From the NCBI GenBank assembly GCA_950071955.1, contig CATMOC010000116.1, positions 1 to 9,107 of the forward strand: a stretch of 9,107 nt of DNA. Reading direction: 5' to 3'. Source of the stretch: an uncultured Mesorhizobium sp. Its GTDB lineage: Bacteria > Pseudomonadota > Alphaproteobacteria > Rhizobiales > Rhizobiaceae. Positions within the stretch are counted from its first letter, which is position 1. Each line of letters starts with the position of its first letter. The notes beneath the pieces are model-generated. The model saw only the letters and a list, made by a program, of their open reading frames with translations. It was not told the origin of the DNA and did not search any database. Made by a program: the position numbers and the translations under genes. Of the stretch, positions 1 through 5,933 are shown piece after piece.

Positions 1-874
1 CGATGTAGTTCTTCGTCTCGGCCACGAAGCCCTCGACGAAGTCGTCGTAGATCGCCTCGTGCACGTAGACGCGCTCGATGCCGCAGCAGCACTGGCCGGT
101 GTTGTAGAAGGCGCCGTCGACGAGGTTTGCGATCGCGTGGTCGAGCTTCGCGTCGGGCAGCACGTAGGCCGGGTCCTTGCCGCCGAGTTCCAGCCCGAGC
201 GTCATGAAGGTGCCGGCCGCCGCCTTCTCGATCGCCCGCCCGCCGGCGACGGAGCCGGTGAAGTTGCAGTGATCGATCTTGCCCGAACCGAGCAGTTTTT
301 CGGTCTGCGCGTGGCTCATCACGAGGTTCTGGAACAGGCCCTTCGGCAGGTTCGCCTTGTCGAAGGCCTGTTGAAAACGCTCGCCGACCAGCAGCGTCTG
401 CGCGGCATGTTTGAGGATGACGGCATTGCCGGCCATCAGCGCCGGCACGATCGAGTTCACCGCCGTCAGATAGGGATAGTTCCACGGTGCGATGGTGAAG
501 ACGATGCCCAGCGGCTCGCGCTTCAGGTAGCGCCGGAAGCCGGGACGTTCTTCCGGGACATATGGCGCCAGCGCCTTCTCGGCGAGCGCCACCATGTAGC
601 GCGTGCGTTCTTCCACGCCGCCCTTCTCGCCGCCGTAGCGGACCGGCCGCCCCATCTGCCAGGCGAGTTCCGGCACGATCTCGTCGTTCATGGAAAGCAG
701 CGCCTCGAGGAAGGCGAGCAGGTATTCGCCGCGCCGGGCGATCGAAACCTGCGCCCATTCGGCCTGCGCCGCCCTGGCGCGCGACACCGCCGCATCGATC
801 GCCTGGTCGGTGGCAGTCGGCCGCTCGATGTAGATCGAGCCGTCGACGGGGGATTTCAGTTTCACGGTGTCCAA
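1..874 (-). CDS. Aldehyde dehydrogenase family protein (NAD(P)-dependent), C-terminus cut by window edge
   Basis: Oxidises an aldehyde to a carboxylic acid with NAD(P)+ in the cytoplasm. The 291 visible codons are the N-terminal part of a protein that usually has about 460-490 residues. Seen: PWNYP at 130-134 (Asn132 is the oxyanion-hole residue), VILK at 152-155 (cofactor-binding Lys), FTGS at 205-208, LELGGKDP at 228-235 (general-base Glu229) and NTGQCCCG at 258-265, where by alignment to the ALDH2 CCC motif the middle Cys263 should be the nucleophile. All catalytic residues are present, so the enzyme should be active. No in-frame ATG lies near the start. I chose TTG at 874 because GGGGAG (886-881) lies 6 nt upstream; GTG at 865 is the alternative. 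It is the last visible gene of the minus-strand operon, after the glutamine-synthetase-like ligase, which suggests oxidation of a gamma-glutamyl-amino-aldehyde (PuuC-like) or succinate semialdehyde. The family call is firm; the substrate is inferred. Confidence 0.93.
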   Translation of the reverse strand, partial: MDTVKLKSPVDGSIYIERPTATDQAIDAAVSRARAAQAEWAQVSIARRGEYLLAFLEALLSMNDEIVPELAWQMGRPVRYGGEKGGVEERTRYMVALAEKALAPYVPEERPGFRRYLKREPLGIVFTIAPWNYPYLTAVNSIVPALMAGNAVILKHAAQTLLVGERFQQAFDKANLPKGLFQNLVMSHAQTEKLLGSGKIDHCNFTGSVAGGRAIEKAAAGTFMTLGLELGGKDPAYVLPDAKLDHAIANLVDGAFYNTGQCCCGIERVYVHEAIYDDFVEGFVAETKNYI

Positions 875-880
875 GGTCGT

Positions 881-886
881 CTCCCC
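881..886 (-). promoter_or_regulatory. Ribosome binding site fixing the TTG start of the aldehyde dehydrogenase
   Basis: GGGGAG on the minus strand lies 6 nt before TTG at 874, but 15 nt before the next candidate, GTG at 865. The upstream ATG at 892-890 is in another frame and reaches a stop after a few codons. The spacing therefore favours the rare TTG start. Confidence 0.6.
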
Positions 887-900
887 GACATGTTTTCTTC

Positions 901-1026
901 TCAGCAGGCAATCGTACGAACATGGCCTTCGCGGCCTTAGGCAAGGATCGGACCGTCTCTCGTGACCAGGATCATGTCCAGCATGCGAGCCGAAGCAACG
1001 AGGATACGATCCATCGGGTCTGGAAC
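901..1026 (-). pseudogene. Relic of a VapC-type PIN-domain toxin (C-terminal ~40 codons with an internal ochre)
   Basis: Reading the minus strand from 1026 gives VPDPMDRILVASARMLDMIL followed by VTRDGPILA, then TAA (939-937), then GREGHVRTIAC and TGA (903-901). This matches the end of VapC-like PIN ribonucleases: a DPxDR motif, whose first Asp (codon 1020-1018) is an active-site acid; an [IL]LVA-x-AR helix; a (V/L)TRD strand; and a tail of the type ILAYxxxGHVRxxxC. The TAA sits exactly where the family usually has Tyr, so a single change from TAC or TAT explains it, and the same frame then runs on to a plausible natural stop. The N-terminal two thirds, with the first PIN Asp and Glu residues, are absent, because the preceding ligase ends at 1054. 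No vapB antitoxin is seen. Family recognition is from memory of PIN C-termini; the loss of function is clear from the truncation alone. Confidence 0.72.
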
Positions 1027-1053
1027 TACACCCCCAAAGAGGTGCAGATCTCT

Positions 1054-2424
1054 TTAGTACCTCTCGAAGCCCCGGTGAAGCTCCCAGTCAGTGATCCGCC
1101 GGTCGTATTCGAACTGCTCCCACCGCGCCGTATGGAGGTAATGATCGATGACGTCCTCGCCGAACGCCGCCTTGAGCATCTTCGACCTGGCCATGGTCTC
1201 GGTCGCCGCGCGCAAGGTCTTCGGGATCTCCGGCAGACGCGCGGCCTGGTAGGCGTCGCCGACGAAGGGCTTCTGAAGCGTCAGCTTCTCCTCGATGCCG
1301 GCGAGCCCCGCCGCGATCAGCGCCGCGAAGGCGAGATAGGGGTTCAGGTCCGCGCCGCCGATGCGGCACTCCATGCGGATGCCCTTGGTGCTCTCCCCGC
1401 ACAGCCGGAAGCCGGCGGTGCGGTTGTCTTCGCTCCACATGATCTTGGTCGGCGCGAAGGTGCCGGCCTGGAAGCGCTTATAGGAGTTGACGTAGGGCGC
1501 CAGGAACCAGGTGAACTCCTTGGCGTATTTCAGCTGCCCCGCCGCCCATTGCTGGCCGAGTTCCGAGAGCGTCCAGTCGGCATCCCTGTCGAAGAACAGC
1601 GGCGTCTTGCCGTCGGCGCTCCAGAGCGAGTTGTGGATGTGGGAGGAGTTGCCGGCCAGCCCGTAATTGTACTTGGCCATGAAGGTCACGGCCTTGCCTA
1701 TCTGGTGGGCGATCTCCTTGGCGCCGTTCTTGAGGATGACGTGCCGGTCCGCCATGTCGAGCGCCTCGGCATAGCGCACGTTGATCTCCTCCTGGCCGGG
1801 ACCCCACTCGCCCTTGGAATTCTCGATCGGGATGCCGGCGGCCTGCATCTCGTTGCGAAGGCGGCGCATGTAGCCTTCTTCCTTGGAGGTGATGCCGATC
1901 AGGTAGTCGCCGATGTATGGCGAGGCCGACTTCAGATCCCGCCACTGCTTTTCGCGCGCGGAATCGTAGGTCTCGTCGAGCAGATAGAACTCCAGTTCCG
2001 AGGCGAAATAGCCGATCCAGCCGCGCTCGCGCAGGCGCGCCACCTGCTTGCGCAGGATGGCGCGGGGCGAGTGTGGCAGGTCGGCGTGTGTGTGGTGGTC
2101 CTGCACGTCGCACAGCACCAGCGCCGTCTTCTCGAGCCAGGGGATGCGGCGCAGGGTCGACATGTCGGGCTTCATGACGAAATCGCCATAACCCTTGCTC
2201 CAGTTCGCCGCCTTGTAGCCGGGTACCGGTTCCATATCGATGTCGTTGGCGAGCAGGTAGTTGCATCCGTGCGTCTCGCCATGCGCGGATTCAACGAAGA
2301 AGCTTGCCAGGAAGCGCTTTCCGACCAGCCTCCCCTGCATGTCGACCGCGCAGGCCAGAACGGTGTCGACATCGCCGGAAGTGACGTCCGCCTTCAGTTC
2401 CTCGAAGGTCAGGTTGCCTGCCAT
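1054..2424 (-). CDS. Glutamine synthetase family ligase, probable gamma-glutamyl-amine (PuuA-like) synthetase
   Basis: Predicted cytoplasmic enzyme that uses ATP to join the gamma-carboxyl of glutamate to ammonia or, more likely here, an organic amine. Seen in 456 residues: a beta-grasp N-domain ending near residue 110; the metal-binding pair in SELEF (Glu143, Glu145); GPGQEE at 208-213; HIHNSLW at 262-268 (catalytic His262/His264 region); NRTAGFR at 334-340; and MECR at 351-354 followed by GGADLNPYLAF, the C-terminal glutamate/metal-binding region. The canonical active-site residues appear intact. I chose ATG at 2424 because GGAG (2434-2431) lies 6 nt upstream. The in-frame ATG at 2436 would add four residues (MENH) but has its GGGAGG-like site directly abutting it. 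Context in a TRAP operon beside an aldehyde dehydrogenase argues for a catabolic gamma-glutamylation enzyme rather than the housekeeping GlnA. Methylamine, polyamine, ethanolamine or aromatic amine substrates cannot be told apart from sequence. Confidence 0.9.
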   Translation of the reverse strand: MAGNLTFEELKADVTSGDVDTVLACAVDMQGRLVGKRFLASFFVESAHGETHGCNYLLANDIDMEPVPGYKAANWSKGYGDFVMKPDMSTLRRIPWLEKTALVLCDVQDHHTHADLPHSPRAILRKQVARLRERGWIGYFASELEFYLLDETYDSAREKQWRDLKSASPYIGDYLIGITSKEEGYMRRLRNEMQAAGIPIENSKGEWGPGQEEINVRYAEALDMADRHVILKNGAKEIAHQIGKAVTFMAKYNYGLAGNSSHIHNSLWSADGKTPLFFDRDADWTLSELGQQWAAGQLKYAKEFTWFLAPYVNSYKRFQAGTFAPTKIMWSEDNRTAGFRLCGESTKGIRMECRIGGADLNPYLAFAALIAAGLAGIEEKLTLQKPFVGDAYQAARLPEIPKTLRAATETMARSKMLKAAFGEDVIDHYLHTARWEQFEYDRRITDWELHRGFERY

Positions 2425-2430
2425 GTGGTT

Positions 2431-2434
2431 CTCC
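2431..2434 (-). promoter_or_regulatory. Ribosome binding site deciding the ligase start
   Basis: GGAG on the minus strand is 6 nt before ATG 2424. The upstream in-frame ATG at 2436 has GGGAGGG immediately next to it with no spacer, which suits it poorly. This favours the shorter protein beginning MAGNLTF. Confidence 0.5.
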
Positions 2435-2470
2435 ATCCCTCCCGCGGGTCATGAGAAAATCGATCGACAA

Positions 2471-2496
2471 GACCCGGCCGCGCGGACGGCCGGGTC
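2471..2496 (-). promoter_or_regulatory. Perfect 10-bp hairpin between the TRAP binding-protein gene and the ligase gene
   Basis: GACCCGGCCG and CGGCCGGGTC (2471-2480 and 2487-2496) are exact reverse complements separated by a 6-nt loop. The stem begins 18 nt after the dctP stop codon and ends 46 nt before the ligase start. On the minus strand it is followed by TTGTCGATCG, so there is no U-run and a strong intrinsic terminator is unlikely. GC-rich hairpins just after binding-protein genes are known to stabilise upstream mRNA and lower downstream expression; that role here is inferred. Confidence 0.65.
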
Positions 2497-2514
2497 CAGT
2501 TCGCGTGCGTTGGC

Positions 2515-3549
2515 TCAGCTGTAGCGGTAGGGCTTGCCGGCCTTGACCATCGTCTCGTTGTAAGCCTTGAAGATGCCGACGATCTTGGCCTTCAACTCGC
2601 TTTCGGCTGCGATCTCGTCCCAGAACTTGTGGGCCTCGTCCTCGACCGTCTGCCACTCACTGTCGGGGATGGTGGTCGATTCCAGCTTGGTCTCGTTGAC
2701 CCGCAGGCTGGCCTCGCCGTTCCAGTACCAGTGCTGGCGGTGGTAGTGGGACGAGTTGAAGCAGACCTCCATCAGCGTCTTGAGGTGATCCGGCACCTCG
2801 TTCCAGCGGTCCATGTTGGCGAAGAAATGGCCGATCCAGGCGCCCGAGATGTTGTTGGTCAGGAAGTAGTTGGTCACGTTGGCCCAGCCCGAGGTGTAAT
2901 CCTCGGTGATGCCCGACCAGGCGATACCGTCGAGCTCACCCGTCTGCAGCGCGACCTCGACATCCTCCCACGGCAGGGTGACCGGCACCACGCCGAAGCG
3001 CGACAGGAAGCGGCCTGCGGTCGGGAAGGTGAAGACGCGCAGGCCCTTGAGGTCTTCGAGCGACTTGATCGGGGTCTTGGTGGCGAAGTTACAGGGGTCC
3101 CAGGACCCGGCCGAGATGTGCTTGACCCCAACCTTGGCATATTCTTCCTTCCAGATCTCGTCGAGACCCCAGTGGTTGAACAGCGCGGGCACGTCGAGCG
3201 AGTAGCGCAGGCCCAGCGGGAAATAGCCGCCGAACACCGTCACCTCGGTCGGGCTCGCCATCGAGTCGTCGTCCGACTGCACGGCGTCGATGGTGCCTTT
3301 CTGCAGCGCGCGGAACAACTCTCCGGTCGGCACCAGCTGGTCGGCATAGTAGAGCTCGATCTCCATCTGGCCCTGGGCGATCTCGTTGAACTGCCTGATG
3401 CAGGTATCGACGACCTCGACCGCGAGCGCGGGGCCGGCATAGGTCTGCATGCGCCACTTGATCGGTGCCTGCGCCAACACGGCGGGGGCGGCCAGGGTAG
3501 CCGGAACGGAAGCGGCGGCAGTGGTGAGGAACTTGCGTCTCGTCGTCAT
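2515..3549 (-). CDS. dctP: TRAP transporter substrate-binding protein, Tat-exported (DctP/TakP type)
   Basis: Periplasmic binding protein that captures the solute and delivers it to the DctQM membrane complex. The 344 residues start with MTTRRKFLTT, a twin-arginine signal (Arg4-Arg5), followed by a hydrophobic Ala-rich stretch and a likely cleavage after AQA at 26-28. The mature part has the DctP fold: an early strand KWRMQTYAGP; LVPTGELFRALQKGTIDAVQ around 72-91; and SLEDLKGLRVFTFP at 163-176, whose Arg171 aligns with the conserved arginine that binds substrate carboxylates in most TRAP binding proteins. ALQTGELDGIAW at 200-211 is the usual second-domain motif. Aromatic residues are frequent, for example HWYW at 273-276, and resemble TakP-like members. 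AAGGAG (3561-3556) is 6 nt before the ATG. Tat export suggests folding or ligand loading before export, as reported for some TRAP proteins. The gene lies after dctM rather than before dctQ, a less common order. The symbol is family-level; the ligand is unknown, probably with a carboxylate. Confidence 0.93.
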   Translation of the reverse strand: MTTRRKFLTTAAASVPATLAAPAVLAQAPIKWRMQTYAGPALAVEVVDTCIRQFNEIAQGQMEIELYYADQLVPTGELFRALQKGTIDAVQSDDDSMASPTEVTVFGGYFPLGLRYSLDVPALFNHWGLDEIWKEEYAKVGVKHISAGSWDPCNFATKTPIKSLEDLKGLRVFTFPTAGRFLSRFGVVPVTLPWEDVEVALQTGELDGIAWSGITEDYTSGWANVTNYFLTNNISGAWIGHFFANMDRWNEVPDHLKTLMEVCFNSSHYHRQHWYWNGEASLRVNETKLESTTIPDSEWQTVEDEAHKFWDEIAAESELKAKIVGIFKAYNETMVKAGKPYRYS

Positions 3550-3595
3550 GAGTCTCTCCTTGCTGGTTGGGGCTTCGCCCGTTGCCGGGTTCTTG

Positions 3596-4939
3596 TCATC
3601 TTGCGTTGATCTGCTGCGGCAGCCACAGAGCGATCTCCGGGAAGGCGAGCACCAGGATCAGAGCCAGGATCATCACGCCGACGAACGGCACGATGGAGCG
3701 GTAGATGTCGATGATGTTGATTTCCGGCGGCGCCATCGCGCGCATGAGGAAAAGGTTGTAGCCGAAAGGCGGGGTCATGTAGGCGATCTGGCAGGTGATC
3801 GTGTAGAGCACTCCGTACCAGATCAGCACGTACTGACTGTCTATCCCGAGATCGAGCGTCGCGACGAGTGGCACGTAGAGCGGCGCCACGATCACCAGCA
3901 TCGCGGTGTCGTCCAGGAACGTGCCCATCACCAGATAGCTGAGCTGCATCAGGATCAGGATGGTCCAGGGGGAGAGCCCCAGCCTGTCGATGAAGAACCC
4001 TTCGATGGCCTTGACCGCGCCGAGCCCGTCGAACACCGCGCCGAAGGCGAGCGCGGCGAGGATGATCCACATGAACATGCACGAGATGGCGAGCGTCTCG
4101 CGGGTGCAGGTCTCGAAGACGGCGCGCGTGAAACGCCCCTTGATGAGGGCGGCGACGACCGCGGCCAGCGCGCCCACCACCGAGGCTTCCACCAGAGAGG
4201 TATAGCCGGTGACGAACGGTACCATCATCACCAGGAAGATGACCAGCGGCAGCACGCCCGCCGTCAGCAGGCGAAGCTTTTCCGAGCGCGGGATGGCCGC
4301 CCGCTCCTCGGCGTCGAGCACGGGGCCGAGCTCCGGGTTCAGCCGGCAGCGCAGCCAGATGTAGAGAATGAACATTCCCGCCATCATCAGCCCCGGCAGC
4401 ACCCCCGCCAGCCACAGCAGGCTCACGGGCTGGCGCGCGATCATGGCGTAGAGCACCAGGACCACGGACGGCGGAATGAGGATTCCGAGCGACGATCCCG
4501 CCTGGATGACGCCTGTCACCATGCGCTTGTCATACTTGCGCTTGAGGAGTTCCGGCAGCGCGATGGTCGCGCCGATGGCCATGCCGGCGACGGAAAGGCC
4601 GTTCATCGCCGAGATGATGACCATCAGGAAGATCGTCCCGATGGCGAGCCCCCCGGGAATGGGGCCGAACCAGACGTGGAACATGCGGTAGAGGTCGTCG
4701 GCGAGCCGGCTTTCCGACAGGACGTAGCCCATGAAGATGAACATCGGCAGGGTCAGCAGCGGATACCACTTCATCAGCTTCATAGCCGCCGAGAAGCCCA
4801 TGTCCGAGCCGCCCACCCCCCACAGCGGCAGCGCCGCGGCGACGGCCACGAAGCCGATGGCGCCGAAGACGCGCTGGCCCGTGGCCATCATCAGCATCAT
4901 CGTGGCGAACATCAGGATGGCGATCAGCTCGTAGGACAT
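3596..4939 (-). CDS. dctM: TRAP transporter large permease subunit (DctM)
   Basis: Inner-membrane transport subunit of a sodium- or proton-coupled TRAP transporter. The 447 residues are strongly hydrophobic with a dozen or so membrane segments. Seen family motifs: LLTLPMFIFMGYVLSES at 61-77; AGSSLGILIPPS at 147-158 (the scoop-loop/hairpin region); MGTFLDDTAMLVIVAPLYVP at 338-357; and MTPPFGYNLFLMR at 388-400, the second internal-repeat hairpin. Length is normal for DctM (about 425-450). The frame is open upstream to an ATG at 5044, but the native start is ATG 4939. GGGGAGGAG (4953-4945) sits 5 nt before it, and MSYELIAILMF matches the usual DctM beginning. The start overlaps the dctQ stop by one base (TGATG), so translation is probably coupled. 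Solute specificity is set by the binding protein, not by this subunit. Confidence 0.96.
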   Translation of the reverse strand: MSYELIAILMFATMMLMMATGQRVFGAIGFVAVAAALPLWGVGGSDMGFSAAMKLMKWYPLLTLPMFIFMGYVLSESRLADDLYRMFHVWFGPIPGGLAIGTIFLMVIISAMNGLSVAGMAIGATIALPELLKRKYDKRMVTGVIQAGSSLGILIPPSVVLVLYAMIARQPVSLLWLAGVLPGLMMAGMFILYIWLRCRLNPELGPVLDAEERAAIPRSEKLRLLTAGVLPLVIFLVMMVPFVTGYTSLVEASVVGALAAVVAALIKGRFTRAVFETCTRETLAISCMFMWIILAALAFGAVFDGLGAVKAIEGFFIDRLGLSPWTILILMQLSYLVMGTFLDDTAMLVIVAPLYVPLVATLDLGIDSQYVLIWYGVLYTITCQIAYMTPPFGYNLFLMRAMAPPEINIIDIYRSIVPFVGVMILALILVLAFPEIALWLPQQINAR

Positions 4940-5445
4940 CAGAGCTCCTCCCCGCGGATCTTCGCCACGTCGCGGAAGAAGAAGGCGATCGCCTGCAGGA
5001 GCATGAGCAGAACGGCGATGCACATGATCACCTTGATCGGCCACAGATAGGGCCGCCAGGCCGTCGGGCTGCGCTCGGCATATTCGATTGAATAGGCGGT
5101 GGACTCGACCGCTCCGTAGAGCAGGACGCCGAGATAGAACATCAGCGCGAAGATCGAGAAGGCATCGACCCAGGCGCGGGTGCGCGGGCTCCAGCGGTGG
5201 TAGAGGAGGTCCATCCGCACGTTCGAATCGAGCTGCAGGGAATAGGGGCCGCCCAGCATGAAGTAGGCGACCATTGCGAATTGGGCCATCTCAAGGGTCC
5301 AGATCGACGGCCAGGGCGTGATCTTCGAAATGGTCGACCAAGCCAGGATCGCCATCATCACGTAGAGAATGTACATGGCGAAGCGACCGACACGGCGGTT
5401 CACCGCCTCGACGACGCGGACATAGGTCTTCACCGCCTCAGGCAC
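4939..5445 (-). CDS. dctQ: TRAP transporter small permease subunit (DctQ)
   Basis: Small membrane partner of DctM; in solved TRAP structures it forms a stable 1:1 scaffold with the large subunit. The 168 residues show four hydrophobic segments at about 22-42, 50-70, 93-115 and 135-157. The family signature between segments two and three appears as SNVRMDLLY at 74-82 (usually HVRVD-like), and the tail ends RDVAKIRGEEL. It is the first gene of the minus-strand operon and shares one base with dctM. I chose GTG at 5445 because AGAGGA (5457-5452) is 6 nt upstream. The longer frame from ATG 5511 would add 22 residues rich in Arg and Gly with no family resemblance. Confidence 0.92.
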   Translation of the reverse strand: MPEAVKTYVRVVEAVNRRVGRFAMYILYVMMAILAWSTISKITPWPSIWTLEMAQFAMVAYFMLGGPYSLQLDSNVRMDLLYHRWSPRTRAWVDAFSIFALMFYLGVLLYGAVESTAYSIEYAERSPTAWRPYLWPIKVIMCIAVLLMLLQAIAFFFRDVAKIRGEEL

Positions 5446-5451
5446 GCGCCA

Positions 5452-5457
5452 TCCTCT
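5452..5457 (-). promoter_or_regulatory. Ribosome binding site deciding the GTG start of dctQ
   Basis: AGAGGA on the minus strand lies 6 nt before GTG 5445. No comparable purine-rich site stands at normal distance before ATG 5511, which supports the shorter protein. Confidence 0.5.
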
Positions 5458-5633
5458 TCCACGACGCCCGGCGTTTCGCCTGGCCCCGGACCTGATCGGC
5501 CGAAGCCCCATACGCCCTCAGTGCAGAACTTCCCAAAAACCCGCCTCCGGCACCTCGAGCGCCATCTCACGCCGCACCATTTTGCACGCTGCGTCCGGGC
5601 ATGGAGGCCCCCGCCCCCTGCCCTCGGGGAATG

Positions 5634-5663
5634 ATCTTCATCCGCCGCGTGGACGTTTGTCAA
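5634..5663 (-). promoter_or_regulatory. Candidate sigma-70-type promoter for the dctQM-dctP-ligase-dehydrogenase operon
   Basis: On the minus strand a perfect TTGACA (5663-5658) is followed after 18 bp by GAAGAT (5639-5634), which matches only 3 of 6 positions of TATAAT. Alphaproteobacterial promoters often keep a good -35 and a weak -10. It would leave a leader of about 180 nt before dctQ. Start-site mapping is lacking, so this is tentative. Confidence 0.35.
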
Positions 5664-5665
5664 AC
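5655..5665. promoter_or_regulatory. 11-bp palindrome GTTTG-N-CAAAC overlapping the TRAP operon -35 box
   Basis: GTTTGTCAAAC is perfectly symmetric about its central base and covers the TTGACA of the candidate operon promoter. That is a natural place for a repressor to block RNA polymerase. It partly fits the TnGTnnnACnA pattern of FadR/GntR-family operators, a family common next to TRAP operons, but one end position does not match. The regulator is not in the window. Confidence 0.35.
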
Positions 5666-5779
5666 CCTTGGCACGGTGACTTTTTTCGCTGCGGAGCTAT
5701 AGTGGAAGGGTATCGGCGGCTGGCACCCCGGTTCTCGGGGGTGATTGCATCTCATGTGCGCGTCGAGTGGTCCATCGCG

Positions 5780-5804
5780 CGAATGTTATCGTATTAAACA
5801 TTCG
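5780..5804. repeat. 8-9-8 perfect inverted repeat, candidate operator for the efflux operon
   Basis: CGAATGTT (5780-5787) and AACATTCG (5797-5804) are exact reverse complements around a 9-bp asymmetric spacer. A second, imperfect symmetry, TTATC near 5786-5790 and GATAA at 5809-5813, is nested across it. The repeat lies in the AT-rich patch and overlaps the candidate -35/-10 region reading toward the adaptor gene. TetR-type repressors of RND pumps bind operators of this size. The AATGTTAT half also recalls Zur boxes, but the two halves stand 2 bp too far apart for that consensus. The binding protein is unknown. Confidence 0.5.
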
Positions 5805-5814
5805 TAATGATAAT
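5786..5814 (+). promoter_or_regulatory. Candidate promoter of the efflux operon
   Basis: GATAAT (5809-5814) matches the -10 consensus at 5 of 6 positions. At 17 bp upstream stands TTATCG (5786-5791), only 3 of 6 for the -35, so an activator or a derepression mechanism would be plausible. It overlaps the right arm of the inverted repeat and would give a leader of roughly 110 nt before the adaptor start at 5934. Confidence 0.35.
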
Positions 5815-5933
5815 ATGCGTGCAGTCGTGCCGGATAAACGTCATATTAGCTGGGCATTATTCGATCGTGCCTGCTGCGGGACCGGGTTGGGCGCCTTGAT
5901 CCATAGTGCCTTCCAAGAACCCTGGAGTAGCTG

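Larger units (their letters stand above)
5446..5933. other. Divergent intergenic region between TRAP operon and efflux operon
   Basis: These 488 bp separate two operons transcribed away from each other and should hold both promoters. I see no convincing protein-coding gene: the small open frames on both strands lack family resemblance and good ribosome sites. The left part stays GC-rich, while about 5740-5870 is clearly more AT-rich, as expected for promoter and operator DNA. A plus-strand GTGACT-N16-TATAGT pair (5676-5703) is an additional weak promoter candidate about 230 bp before the adaptor gene. A GC-rich hairpin CCCCG-GTTCT-CGGGG (5726-5740) has no T-run after it. No regulator gene lies in this gap. 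Confidence 0.7.

Noticed and set aside
1036..1055. AAAGAG-N8-CTCTTT inverted repeat at the ligase stop codon as a terminator
   Set aside because: The stem is only 6 bp, AT-rich, with an 8-nt loop, and is followed on the minus strand by GGGGG rather than a U-run. It is too weak to call.
562..2454. Long plus-strand open frame (630 codons) opposite the ligase and dehydrogenase
   Set aside because: It is antisense to genes with clear family motifs, has low-complexity Arg/Ala/Gly-rich composition and no recognisable domain. In GC-rich DNA such shadow frames are expected.
3449..5050. Plus-strand open frame (533 codons) rich in His, Asp, Glu, Gln and Arg opposite dctM and dctP
   Set aside because: The composition is the mirror of hydrophobic membrane-protein codons on the other strand. 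No motif or ribosome site supports it.
5668..5690. TTGGCACGG-containing segment resembling a sigma-54 promoter
   Set aside because: The GG element is present, but at the required 10-bp spacing there is TT instead of GC, so the -12 element is missing.
5676..5703. GTGACT-N16-TATAGT as the main promoter of the efflux operon
   Set aside because: It is possible but lies about 230 bp before the gene with a GC-rich hairpin in between. The candidate at 5786-5814 is closer and overlaps the operator-like repeat, so this one is only mentioned in the intergenic entry.
5582..5797. 71-codon plus-strand open frame in the divergent region
   Set aside because: No ribosome site or family resemblance. It runs through the candidate promoter elements and ends inside the inverted repeat.
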